Shown piece after piece: positions 49,833-61,529 of a DNA stretch of 64,000 nt (position 1 is the stretch's first letter; each line of letters opens with the position of its first letter). The DNA comes from Isochrysis galbana (taxonomy: Eukaryota; Haptophyta; Isochrysidales; Isochrysidaceae). The notes beneath the pieces are model-generated. The model ran no database searches. It had not been told where the DNA came from and saw only the letters and a list, made by a program, of their open reading frames with translations. The translations under genes and the position numbers were made by a program. The stretch spans positions 310,001-374,000 of the forward strand of contig CM030938.1 in assembly GCA_018136815.1 (NCBI GenBank). The letters are read 5' to 3'.

Positions 49833-52800
49833 GCCCGACAACGAGCAAGTGGCTCTCAACCAGACCTGGAATGTCATACAGCACGGCCTCTTCTCGAATA
49901 TCAACGTCTTGCAACACCCGGAGCTCAAGCCGCTGTTTGAAGATGGCGAGAAGCCGTCGCAAGTGCCCACGGAGACGGTGCTCGCTCGCTTCCTCAATCA
50001 CCCACGTCCAGAATTACCTGGCGGAGCATCCTCAAGACAAGAGCAAACTTCCGGCCAACTTCAAGGTTGACGACAACCTGACCAACTCGCTCACGATACC
50101 CATCGCCATGACGCTTCACCAACTTGCGAAGACCCCCACCACGACCAATCAGGATGCACCCGCACCGACGAACATCAATGATCTGAATCGAATGCCTTTG
50201 CCGCTCTCGGCTGGTGGAGCGGGAGTGCCATTTTCGCATCCAAATGCAGGTGCTGGATGGCAGTGAGACATCGAGCCAAGACGCCGCGCTCTCTCGGAAT
50301 CCGTTGCAGCACGAGGCCACCCTCGTCCAAACCAATCCGAGCACGGCGCAGCAAGCTGACCCGCGGATGCTGTCGCAGGGTCGGCTCCCGCACACCGGCA
50401 ATTCGGGTTGTGCAGGGATGCCACCGAAAGGCCCCGGCTTGGTTGGCGGCAATGCGCCTAACTCGATGTACTCTATGAATCCACTCTTGAGGAGCGGCCA
50501 GTCTGGTGGAGGGTCATGCGACCCACGCCGCATGGGCCCCAGCGGCCCAACTGCACCTGCCATTTGCGTGACGTACACGAACAACCCGCTGATGGTGGCG
50601 GCCGGCCAGGCGGAGGATCATGCGAACCTCACGGCATGGGCCCCGGCGGAATGAGTGAGCCGGCCAACAGCGCTTTGAACTATCACAACCCGCTGATGAT
50701 GCCTGGAGGCCAGCATGGTGGAGGGTGGTGCGGCCAGCACGACATGGGCCCATCGGCGCAAATTCGCCGACTGCCGACAGCGCGATGAACTCAAACAACC
50801 CACTCGTGAGCGGCAATCAGCCTGACGGAGGGTCGTGCGGCCCCCTCGGGATGGGCCCCAGCGGTGTGGACGCGCCCACCAGAGCGCAATCAACTCGAAC
50901 AACTCGTGTATGTGCGGTGGCCAACCTGGCGGGGGGACGTGCGATCCACAGGGCATGGACCCCTGCGGCGCGAGCGCGCCCGCCAACAGCGCGATGAACT
51001 CTAACAACCTGCTGATGATGCTGGAGGCCACCCTGGCGGAAGGTCGTGCGGCCCGCACGGCATGGGCCCCGGCGGCCCGAATGCGTCTGCCGACAGCGCG
51101 ATGAACTCGAACAACCCGCTGATGAGCGGCAATCAGCCTGGCGGAGGGTCGTGCGAACCGCATGGCATGGGTCCCAGCGGTGTGAACGCGCCCGCCAATA
51201 GCGCGATGAACTCTAACAATCTACTGATGATGCCTGGAGGCCAGCCCGGCGGAGGGTCGTGCGGCCCATTCGGCATGGGCCCCAGCGGTGTGGACGCGCC
51301 CACCAAGAGCGCGATGAACTCGACCAACCCGCGTATGTGCGGTAGCCAGCCTGGCGGGGGGTCGTGCGATCCACAGGGCATGGACCCCGGCGGCGCGAGC
51401 GCGCCCGCCAATAGCGCGATGAACTCTAGCAACCTGCTGATGATGTCCGGAGGCCACCCGGGCGGAGGGTCGTGCAGTCCACATGGCTTGAGCCATGGCG
51501 GTGCACGCGCGTTTACCGACGGCTCGATGTACTCGACAATACACTCACTCACATGAATGGCTCAGCCCCCGGCGGTCCGTCTGGTATGCCGCCTGCGGAC
51601 CATGACACTACATACAACATGATTGCGCACAACCGGATGCTCATCAATGACCCGATGGAAAATGCCAACATGTACTTCACGCCAACAGTGCCGATGGTGC
51701 CCGTGCCCGCCGACGGTACTAGTTCTGCACCGTCCGACGTAATGCTAATGTCCAGCCTGGGCATGCCGATGCAGCAGAATTTACTCCCGACACTCCCGCT
51801 CATCTCCAAGAATGCGGGCGAAGGGTTGCCCGAGGCGTTCTGGCACGGGTCGGCCGAGGAGCGCGCTCAGCAGGTCATCGACCATGGCCTCGCAGCCACC
51901 GACAAGCCCCTCTTCCCAGTCGCGCCCGAGTGACCTCTCCGAGCCGCGCCCACGGATGCAGCAGGCGTATCTGGCGTCAATCGTCGATGCCTTCCCAGGG
52001 AGCGTTCCGGACTCGGGCAGCGAAGATGACACGCCCCTCGACGTCCCTCAGGAAGATCCGAATGAGGCGCCGAGGAGCGCGTCTTCCGCAACTGGGTGAA
52101 GTCTCTTGGACTCAAGCTGAACCTGCAGGACCTCTACAATGACTCATGCACGGGCGTTGTACTCCTAAAGGTGATGGACAGGCTGGAGCCAGGTTGCGTT
52201 GACTGGGCGAAGGTTGATGGTACGCCCAAGAACGACTTTGTGAAGATGGCGAACTGCAACCACGCCGTGGATGTCGCTCGGCAACTAGGCTGCAAGCTAG
52301 TCGGCATCGCAGGCTCCGACATCGCAGCCGGGTCACCGAAGTTGACGGGCTCAATTTGGTGGCAGCTGATGCGAAAGGACTTCTTGCAGTTCATTGACGA
52401 GCTTGGCATGCAGCAGGAGCATGTACTAGCGTGGGCCAACGCCCAGGTGGCGTCCACGGGTTGCGACATTCAGCTCTCGCGCTTCGGGGATCCCGAGATC
52501 AAATCGGGAGTTTTCTTATTGCAACTGATGTCGGCGGTCGCGCCCGAAGCGGTCAATCCAGACATGATCAAGCCGGGTCTCTCGCCCTTTGACCAGCAGC
52601 TGAATGCCAAGCTCGCCATCTCAACGGCGCATAAGATGGGGGCGCGCGTCTTTTGTGGCTGGCAAGACATTATTGAGGCACGGCCGAAGCTGATGCTTTC
52701 CATGATGGCTGCGGTTATGGCTATTGCCTTCCAGAAGCGGGCGACGACGAAGCAGGACGTGCTCAACCAGGTCGCACGATCCCAGCCACGACCATCTCTA

Positions 52801-53382
52801 CCTCGTGCTGCGTCCTCCGTCGCCTCCATTCTCTCGGTCACCTCAGCGCCATTTTCAAGGAATGGCTCCATCGCAAGGAGCGGGTCCATGGTGAGGAAAT
52901 CCCCAGACCAGGTCGTCGCAGCCATGCGCAACGAAATCAAATCCGAGCTGGAAGAGGAGTCTATCATGCCAAACTCCAAGCCAAATTCGAAGCTGGATCG
53001 CCTCTTCGCCGCGTTACCCAGTCTGCCAAACCCATTCGGGAACCGCAAGGGCGCTCAAGTCGAGCCAATGCGCAGCCCCGACACAGGCCTCAAGCTGTAC
53101 GTCCCCGAGAGTCCCCACGCTATGAAGCAGGCTCAGATACGCAGCGCTCGTAAGTCACCGCCAACATCGCCCAGGCTCGATGCAGACCGGTTCGTCTTCA
53201 ACCAAATCTCGAAACCCCATGCGCTGCCTCCCGTGCCAGCGCCGCTCGGCACTCCACCGCCTGCCACGCCGCGTGGCGGCGCGCCGTATGCGCCCGGGCA
53301 GGGCGATGCGGAGCAGATGACGCCAAGAGATGCAGCACTCGCGCGTGCCCGCGCGGCGCGGGGCGCCGCCGTCCGCGTCTAA
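49833..53382 (+). CDS. Fimbrin/plastin-like actin-bundling protein, 5' incomplete, frame-disrupted in the middle
   Basis: Plus strand. At the gap edge: QTWNVIQHGLFSNINVLQHP and LKPLFEDGE, the end of a calponin-homology (CH) domain of fimbrin type. From 52060: EERVFRNWVKSLGLKLNL, YNDSCTGVVLLKVMDRL, KMANCNHAVDVARQL, LVGIAGSDIAAG and SIWWQLMR (CH3), then VLAWANAQV, SGVFLLQLMSAV, LNAKLAISTAHKMGA and FCGWQDIIEARPKLM (CH4). An extra tail of about 200 Ser/Pro-rich residues follows to 53382. Between the CH pairs lies a Gly/Met/Asn-rich repeat region. The frame changes at about 50005, several times in 50590-51060, near 51930 and near 52055, while the last exon is clean. Fimbrin cross-links actin filaments. 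Sequence error near the gap is more likely than pseudogenisation. Confidence 0.7.
50470..51545 (+). repeat. Tandem repeats of about 108-117 bp inside the fimbrin-like gene
   Basis: Roughly ten units encoding NNPLMMPGGQPGGGSC, then GPHGMGPSGVNAPANSAMNS. Units drift in sequence and in frame, with small indels. Low-complexity Gly/Asn/Met composition suggests a flexible linker. Confidence 0.8.
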
Positions 53383-54767
53383 GGAGAGGGAGGAGCGGGG
53401 GCGGAGACCCCCTCCCCCCCCTTGCGGCCATTGGACGCTCTCCCGCTGCAACGCCTAGCATGGCGGAGTCCACTACCAGTGGACCAGGCGATCCCCACAG
53501 GAGCTCCTGCCACGACTTCGTCGCTGCGAACCCGCGTCCATCACGCGTGCCCCACAGGCTCTACCACACACACCCCTCGTTCTTTTGCTACGACCCGGGC
53601 GGCGCGCTGCCCCCCCCCCTCTCCACATAGGACTTCCACAACTACATGGTAGTACTCCTACTACTAATACTACTTGTGCCGGCCCCTTCTACATCTGTCT
53701 GCCTGTGAACACACTCGTGATTGCTTTTCCTCTTTTTCTTCATGTTCACAACCCCCCACCCTCCCGTTCTTTTGTATCGATCGATCGCCACACATCCCCA
53801 CTCGCCGCGCGATGTACTCGAACCCTCTCTTCAGAGAGAGGGTTGGTCGCGAGCATGATGGTTCGATGGTCGATGGTTGTGGCATGTAACATGTAACATG
53901 TAGCACTAGTACTCTAGTATAATAGTTGACTAGATTTGCTTTTTGTGAAGCGGGGCCGGTCAAGGCAAGAGGTGGGCACACAGGCCGGCGTGGAGCGTGG
54001 AGGTGGAGGTGGAGGCTCACGGTCACAAGCTGATGGAGAGCCACCGCAAGACCCTACGGCCAAGGATTTTACTTCTTACACCTAGAGCCTACTTTAGAGA
54101 GCGCGTGGCGTGACTTTTCCCCAGCGGCTCCCCCCGTGTCTTCCCTTTCCCGAAACTTTCCTGTTGTGGGCAGGGGAGATCACGGGCGGCTGTCGTGCTC
54201 GATGCGCCGGGGGAGAGCGCATCCGCTTCTCTTTTCCCTCTCTCGTAGGTTCCGTTTGCCCACCACGAGGGGGAGCGAGGCAGATTGAACGATTTGCCCA
54301 CGGAAAACTCATGACACCGAGTGAGGTCGCCTTTCGAGCCGAACGCCCACAGTGAGCGAGCGGAGTGCTCGGAAGTCGGGGGGGAGAATGCAGCCGATCT
54401 CTGATCTCCGTCGACCTGTGAGGGAGCTCCGCTCAGGTTCGACGAGATCGTTTCAGGGAGATCGTCTGAGTCGAGATATGTTTCAAAACGTCATTGGAAG
54501 CTACCATTAAACAACTCAGCTCGCGAAGGTGCCGCAGAGATCACGATCTGGTCATGGTGGATAGCGAGAGCTCGAGCTGATCTCGGCCGGCCCGCGCGCA
54601 CCTACCGCTCGGAGACGGCGGTTGGCCGACTCGCATTTTCCCCCCCAGGGAAGTGGGACTGACACTGAGTGCAAACGGTGGCTCGTCTTTTTCATCTCCC
54701 CGCGAGGTGGGAGCTGCGGGGTGTTGGGGGGCGGGGGAGATGAAGCCCGCGGGGGGGGCCGGGGCCG
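53383..54767. other. Intergenic; no convincing gene
   Basis: 53420-53660 is C/T-rich 3' flank. ORFs at 53670-54044 and 54089-54355 carry no motifs. TGTAACATG is repeated at 53886-53901. 54650-54850 is GC-rich and leads into the next gene. Confidence 0.4.
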
Positions 54768-54854
54768 GTGATTGGGGGAGGAAGAGGGGCGAGGGGAGTC
54801 CTTCGGGTGAAGCTCGGCGCTGCTCAGGGGGCTGCCGCAACAGAGAGCAGAGGA

Positions 54855-57012
54855 ATGGCCGCCCAGGAGCGGGCGGAAGGTGGGTGCTCGACACCGAACA
54901 GGGCCAACATGCTTGACACCGCGCTCGAGACCGCAGAATGGGCTTCCTCCATGCTTCGCCGACGCGAGCCCACCGGTCTCCTCTTCATAGAGAAGCTCCG
55001 GCGGCAGCTCGGCTTCCTTTCACCGCTCGCGCTCCTCCAGATCTGCTGCCTGTACACCACGGTCTTGATCAAGCTGGGCTCGAGTTTATGGTATTTCCAT
55101 TGCGGATGCCTTGCCCTCTTTACCGCCACCATGACCATCGGACTCACCTCTTGCCTTGAACGGCCCCGCTTCAATTTTGGGATGAGCGCTGAGTACGCCA
55201 TGATGACCTTTGGCCTTATCATTGCCTCACACACGGTGCTGCTCAACCTCCACGCTCTCTTCCAGCCGGACCAGGCGGCACAGAGCGCGCAGCTTGTTGA
55301 CTCCTTCTTCTCCTACCTGATGATCAATCACGGAGTCTTCTGGGCAGTCTCCCCATGTCCATCCCCTACTCGCATCTCGTGGCTGTGGGTCTTCCTTGCA
55401 TGCAGCTTCTCCGATGCCCTCTGTCACGCTTACCTGCTCGAGGCCAACGCGCTCATCTGGATACTCCGTGGACCGGTGGTGCTCTGTATGAGTGCGGTTT
55501 TCGGTCGACTTGGGGTCATGTTTGTCCTTGCTCGGAGCGCAAAGCTCGAGGGAACCATGGGAGATCTACGTGTCGCCCTCGACACCAATTTCTCCAGTGT
55601 CAAACAGCTGGTGGACGTCGAGAACATTGCGCGGGCTTGGGAGCGAGGCCCACTCGTCAGCATCAACTCGTACTCGACTATGGCGGCCATTCTTGTGAGT
55701 TGCCTTCATGCGGCTTCTATGGTCTTCTTCAACGAGGCTGTCCTCATGCAGGTGGGTATGTTGCAGACGCTTATCTTCATCGGGCCTTGGTTCTTGAGAT
55801 ATTTTCATACCCGACTGAACTCCGGCTTTTCTCGCCTCGCCGTCTTTCTTTGCCCGGTCCTGTATCCGCTTCGGGCGCTGAGAGATATCGGCGACATTGC
55901 CGCGTGGCTCGGTAGCAAGTCGAACGTTGGCTGGTGCAATGCCGAGGTTTCAACAACCGAAGGCATCACATTAGCGACCTCCACAAACCCAGTGTCCTGC
56001 AACCACTTCACCCTCTTGGAGCTCTCAGAGCCCATCATGGAATGGTCAATCGAGCCATACCTTGATTTCGCCCGGGGTCTCGTTGCTGCCACATTGCCCC
56101 TTCCCCAATGCGGCGGCAGACATCTGTGGCGGGTGTTGCCCTGAGTGCTTTCACACGAGAACTTCGGCGTGGGCTCATAGTCTCAGGGAACATACCAGCT
56201 GAGGTGGTCATGGGTGCTGCGCTACGCGGAGTCGTCACAGTTTTGATGGCCGCGCTCGTGGTACGCTCCTCGCTTGTAATAGCCTGCCGCCGACCGGGCA
56301 TTCACGGACTAGCATTCGTCCCAGTGCGCAACTGTGAACCTGGACCACCCTCAACTGGGAATGAAATCTTCTTACTAACGGTGCCCATGCGTTACTGCCG
56401 TAGGCGCGGTTTACGGTTCACACTGCGATGGCCGGCTGCTGGCAGCGCGCACGCATTATGGCCGAGTTTGAGTTGACGCGCAAGGAGCAGTTAAGATCAC
56501 TCGCGGCTCACGAGCTTCGCAAGGCTATCGCTCGAAATGTTGTCGATGGTTATTCCGGGGCCGAAAGCGGAAATCTGCTTCACTCTTCGCTGGTGCGTCG
56601 TTCATCAACTTCACGTCCCCTGACGTCCACGTCGTTTGGAATCTCTAATTTGACCTCGCGATCGTCAAGCTCTTTCTCCACCGACTCCGGGCGCACATTC
56701 CACCGTGCGTGCAGTATCACACGCCAAGATTCTGATATGTCCAAGAGCTCCCGTACACAAGACGAGGTCCGCTTTGATAAGCCTGCTGAGGGGGCTGGGC
56801 GAGCAGAAGCCATGTACCGAACACGGCGGTCACGGCCTCCCTCTTTTCAGCCCCCGTCAAAGCCTGGGCTTTGGGAGGTATTTCTGCATGAAGATGTCGT
56901 AAAGAATGCTGTGATCTACATGATACCGTTCGTCGTCCTTCTTTTGGTCACCATGATGCAAGAAGCTCCGCTAGTTAACCAAGGCAATCGAAGCCATGCA
57001 AATATTGGCTGA
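54855..57012 (+). CDS. Multi-pass membrane protein of unknown family
   Basis: The first exon runs from 54855 (MAAQERAEGG; an in-frame ATG at 54768 and another at 54909 are alternatives) to about 56043. A middle exon ends at 56260 and the last is 56404-57012. The first intron (a plausible one is 56044-56148) is not certain. The product, about 650 aa, has many hydrophobic spans: LALLQICCLYTTVLIKLGSS, FTATMTIGLTSCL, YAMMTFGLIIASHTVLL, VVLCMSAVFGRLGVMFVLA, MQTLIFIGPWF and one near the end, AVIYMIPFVVLLLVTMM. Before the last span lies a Ser/Arg-rich cytosolic loop of about 120 residues, possibly phosphorylated. No transporter or channel signature was recognised. Confidence 0.55.
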
Positions 57013-57235
57013 CCTGTGGGGCTCGTGAATGCATCGGGGGTAGGCTGACAGGTATTTGTCGTCGAGGAGTCCGAGACAAAGTAAGTGAGATCTTGCAGCT
57101 AGTAGCTGATTGAGTTGAGTAGGGCCATGACGGCCCATCTTCTGAGCGTCACACAAGTCGCCAAATTCAAGTTGATGGTCGCGAGAGAGTGCGCCCGGAT
57201 GCAATGGCGACCACGATATATGCTAGGGCGGTCTA

Positions 57236-57900
57236 ACAGGGATTTTTTATGAGGGGTGCGAAAATGGCCATCTAAGAAATGAGGAAATTTGAGGATTTTT
57301 TAGTAGCGAAAGTTCCCAATACACCAACAGCAAGCGCACATATGCAGTATCCAAGGCCCATTAGGACCCAGCCCCCCCCCCCCCGGGCCCCCACCCGCAC
57401 AACAAAACCTAACCAAATACTGACAAAAGACGCTAAAGTTGCAAAGGGCTAAAACCCTCAACTTCAAATCGAGACCGGGCGCGGTGCGTGCGCGTTTTCG
57501 ACGGTCCATCCAGATGAGGGCCCCGCCTGATACCAATACCAAATACACAGGGGCCACCAAGATAATCACGCCAATCGGGCAGGCCTTGCGCCGAGACCTC
57601 GTCGAAATCAGCTATCCGCGGAGCCCATTGGACGTCGGACGTCTCCGAGGGAGGTCCGAAGAGCTCACCTTCGAACTGATGCCGGGCGCGATGCGTGCGC
57701 GTTTTCGGCGATCCATCCAGATGCCAGATGCGGGGGGGGGGCCGCCAGACACCAAATACGCAAGGGCCACCTGGACAGTCACGCCAAAAGGGCAGGCCGC
57801 GCCGAAACCTCGTCGAAATCAGCCATCCGCGGAGCCCATTGGACGTCGGCGTCGGACGTCTCCGAGGGAGGCCCGGAGAGCTCAACTTATTCGAACTGAT
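57236..57900 (+). mobile_element. GGGCGGTC inverted-repeat element, left end and tandem body
   Basis: After TA: GGGCGGTCTAACAGGG, then GGTGCGAAAATGGCCATC and the GAAAGTTCCCAATACACC block. Two to three tandem units with TCAAATCGAGACCGGGCGCG and TTTTCGACGGTCCATCCAGA follow, as in the 40.8-kb element. No right terminus seen. Confidence 0.6.
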
Positions 57901-58201
57901 CCCCCTCCCCGATCATCCAAAGAAGGAATCGGGGAGAGGGGAAGCGGATGGTGGTAGGATAGGGAGGGTAGTTAGGAGTAGCACCAGCAATCTTCCTCAC
58001 GCCGTGTAAGTAGCGGCTAGTTTTCTAAGATTTTTTTTGTGCACCGGGCGCGATGTGCCGTGTGACAAAGTTGATGGATACGTAATAATGTCGCGATTTC
58101 AAATCTGAGGCAGTATGATAAAACGTTTTATAGCGCATGGTTTATTTATTTTTATTTCTGCAAGACCGTATTTTTACTAATAAGTAATGAGATCCTTTTT
58201 C

Positions 58202-59123
58202 AACCTACTTTTATAAGTGGGGGTCAATGGGGGCCTCGCGCCCCCCTCTCTCCATTGCGGACACCCCCCGGGGTGGGCCCGTACATTCAACCCCAGCCCC
58301 TGCCCTCTGGCAGGGGCAGGGCACTCATCAATACAGCCCAGACCCCTAGTGGGCGCGGGCCGCGAGCCGCACTCCCAGGCCCGCATGGGCCTGCTCTCGT
58401 ACTGACTCCCCCCCCATCCCTGGTCGCCAGGCAGACAGGGACCTCCGGGCGGCACCCAAGGCCAGCGAGGCGAGCGAGGGAGAGGCAGGGGGGGCCAGGG
58501 GCTGAGCCCCAGCCTCCACTGCCCCTGAGCTGCCCTTGCTGGCCCTCTGGGCGCCCCTGAAGGACCTCTGAGAGCAGGCCATGGCGCGCCGCATGGCGAC
58601 GCGCCGCAGGGACCGGGGCGGAAGAGAATGGAACGAGGGAGAGGGGGGGATTTGCACCCCCCCGATGGAGTGTGGTGAGAAACGAGCCCCGTTTGCGTTA
58701 GCAAACGGGCGAAGGGGGGCGGCTGGCGACAGGAGAGGCGAGAAGAAGGGAGTGGCTCAAGACGTCCCTGTGGCAGGTATAGGGGGGCGCAGACATTTAT
58801 TTCTTCGAGGACCGCTCGCGGCGCGAGCTGTAAGGGCCGTTCTCCTTTTTTGACGAGAGGTTCCTCCCCCCCCCCCGGTGCTTTTTCCCGGAGAGTCGGC
58901 CGGCGTCGACCGGACCGCCTCAATGGGTTTTCCCTCATTTTAACTTGTGGGGAGTTAGAATGGGAGCCGGGGGCCTGCGAGGGGGGAGATGTGGAAGGGT
59001 GCATAGGAGTATGTATCTGTGACAACAGCACGCGCCATGGTGTACGGGCAGGTGCGCTGAGGGCTGTCGTGTTAGTACCGGGCTAGTGAGAGTAGTGGTA
59101 CTAATGCTCAGATAGATTGTTGT
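58202..59123 (+). mobile_element. Family A SINE-like element, full length with 19-bp target-site duplication
   Basis: AGTAATGAGATCCTTTTTC occurs at 58183-58201 and 59124-59142, bracketing a 922-bp element. It starts AACCTACTTTTATAAGTGG (the leading C is shared with the target word) and ends GTACTAATGCTCAGATAGAT plus TGTTGT. The body is nearly identical to the 7.66-kb copy. Confidence 0.92.
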
Positions 59124-59142
59124 AGTAATGAGATCCTTTTTC

Positions 59143-59945
59143 GTATTCCTTTCTAAACCCCGTCACGAAACACCAAACACTCATGAAGGAAAAAAGTGCA
59201 CACACACGTGCGAGCGGCCTGAAGACGGAGCATGGAAGCCATGCGCCATGCGTATGATTGCGGGTGGTTACATGCACATGCGTCAATGGCATCAACATAC
59301 TACTATTATATTGTAATATTCAGTATTATTGTAAACGGACTATGGACATTTGATGGCTCAACTTGAATTATGTCCGATCTTCGACGGAACGTGACCTAAC
59401 TAATAGCTCATAAGTAGTATCAAAAAGCCTCATGCCACATGCAGGCGCTGCTGATACTCAACACTCAACACAACATTGGCAAGTATGTATGTATATGTGC
59501 CGACGCTCGACAGTCGACAGGGGTGTCCCAAGCGCCACTAGTGGCAGCGGAGTTAGCTCTCGGTGCTAATATTAAGCTCACGGCACCATAACATTTCCCA
59601 CGCGTATGCACATTTGCGATTGATGAAAGTCTACAAACAATCTTTAGTGTACAAACAAGCGCGCGTGCTCTCGAGTCTCTCGACCGCTTAGCACTAGAGT
59701 AGTGCATGTTCTATGATCGTCTATGTTGCAGACGGGTCGACAATAACGGCAGAGAGGGGTGAGGGCGGGAGAGCATGACGTTGCGAAAGGTGGGGCATTT
59801 AGAGAGACGTCGATCGGTCTCGAGTGCAACACCTTGTGACGAAAGAAACAGAAGAAGATGCAAGAAACGAGTGGAGAAAACTCTCCCCACCCATGGAGAA
59901 AGTGTACTGGACACGCATCGCGCATAGAAAGCGTTGGCCAAAAAA
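59143..59945. other. Intergenic, with a LINE-alpha 3' tail in reverse
   Basis: 59338-59395, read in reverse, carries CACGTTCCGTCGAAGATCGG ... TTGAGCCATCAAATGTCCAT, the LINE-alpha 3' signature. The remainder has no supported gene; ORFs at 59644-60040 overlap the 3' end of the transporter. Confidence 0.5.
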
Positions 59946-61529
59946 TCACCGGAAAGCGTGGACGCGGCGCCAACGTATTTGGAGGGTGTCAAGGCCGCCG
60001 ATCTCAACTTCCTCGCTAACACGAAGCAAATGGCAAACACGGAGAAGCCAGAAGAGCCCGGACGCGAGGCCGCCCACCCACAGGATGATCATGATGATGG
60101 CAACCACTTGTGCAGCGAACAGCATACCGCATCCGTAGACAATGCCACAGTAGCTTGAGGCCTCTGATCCGTCATCCCAAGCCATCGACGTGTATGCAGG
60201 GTAGGCGAACAATCCCACCGCGAGAAGTCCCCAGATCCCGCACACTCCATGGATAGCAACTGCACCTAACGGATCGTCGATGCGGAGCTTGAGCAACAAA
60301 TAGCTCGACCAGATGCATAGGAAGCCTGCGACGCAGCCGATGACAAATGCTGCCCAGGGCAAAAGGTATGCTGCCCCTGCCGTCACGCCCACCAGACCAG
60401 CGAGTATGCCATTGCAGCAGCTTGAGAGGTCGTACACTTTGGTGACGATTCGCTCGAGGAGCACGGCAGAGAGTCCGCCACCTGCGGCCGCAAGCGTGGT
60501 GCACATAGCAGAGCGTGCCATTATCGTGCCTTTGCCCTCGCCGACGATGCCCATAGTCGAGCCTGAGTTAAATCCGTACCATCCCATCCAAAGGATGAAT
60601 GTGCCCAACACAACAAGTGGTGCCGAGTTGCCAGGCATCGGGACAACATCACCGTTCGCCTCGAATCGGCCGATGCGCGGCCCCATAAAGAACGTACCAC
60701 AAAACGCCGCAATGCCGCCCGTCATGTGAACCACGCCCGAGCCAGCAAAGTCAAGAGCGCCCCCAAGGATGGTTAGATCCTTAGACCTGGAGTAGCCACC
60801 GGCAAGGAACCCGTTGTCACACCACAACCAGTGTACGACCACCGGATAGATGATTGACGTAATGACGAGGGTGTAGATGATATAAGCCTGGACTTGAGCT
60901 CTCTCGGCGACGGCGCCGGACACGATGGTCGAGGCGGCTGCAGCGAAGCCGTATTGAAACATCCACCTCGCCATGGTGTAGCCATCGGCTTGGGATTCCA
61001 CCGAGCCCCAGCCAGCCGCAAAGAAACCCTGAGGTCCCTGTGTCGCAGTCCCAATAAAGACGTTGCCCGAGGGAGATCCCGAGTCGCCGAACGCGGCACC
61101 GGAGCCTATTCCCCACCAGAAGAGAGCGCTGATGCACGAATCGAGCATATTTTTCAGCAAGATGTTCTTCACGTTCTTCGCACGCACACTGCCTGCCTCC
61201 ACAAGTGCGAATCCTACCTGCGCAAACGGGGCGGGATACAACCAGTCAGGCAAGAGGCAGCCAGAGTGTGGCGTGGGCGGGAAGATCGCTGCGGGCAGCC
61301 TGAATCAGCGATCAAAAAGGGCTGGTCGTGGTCTGGCAAAGCCGGTTGAGCGCAGCGCTGCCAGGATGCGTGGTGAGGGGGGGGGGGGTTGCAGGTGCAG
61401 GAGCGGGCGGACCTGCATGAAGAAGACGAGGGTGCCGAGGGAGACGAGGAAGAAGGCGTCGATGTTGCGCAGCGCCGCCGTCTGCCGTGCGAGCTCCTCC
61501 GCGACCGCGAGCGTAAAGTTGGCCGACAT
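59946..61529 (-). CDS. AMT: Ammonium transporter (AMT/Mep/Rh family, AMT type)
   Basis: Two exons on the minus strand: 61529-61413 and 61217-59946, intron 195 nt, 462 aa. The start MSANFTLAVAEEL precedes the first membrane helix (IDAFFLVSLGTLVFFMQ), and splicing gives MQVGFALVEAGSVRAKNV, the AMT signature. Further marks: WWGIGSGAAFG, ARWMFQYGFAAAASTIVSG, DFAGSGVVHMTGG (first pore His), GWYGFNSGST and DDPLGAVAIHGVCGIWG (second pore His). About eleven helices. It carries ammonium across the plasma membrane. The cytosolic end LLRVSEEVEIGGLDTLQ is normal up to GLD; the last 13 residues look off-frame, since one frame over reads PSKYVGAAST. A GA-rich microsatellite lies within 300 bp of the start codon. 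Confidence 0.92.

Noticed and set aside
51062..51556. Independent gene for the GMGPSG-repeat ORF
   Set aside because: The repeats lie between calponin-homology parts of one gene and shift frame several times; better explained as part of the fimbrin-like gene.
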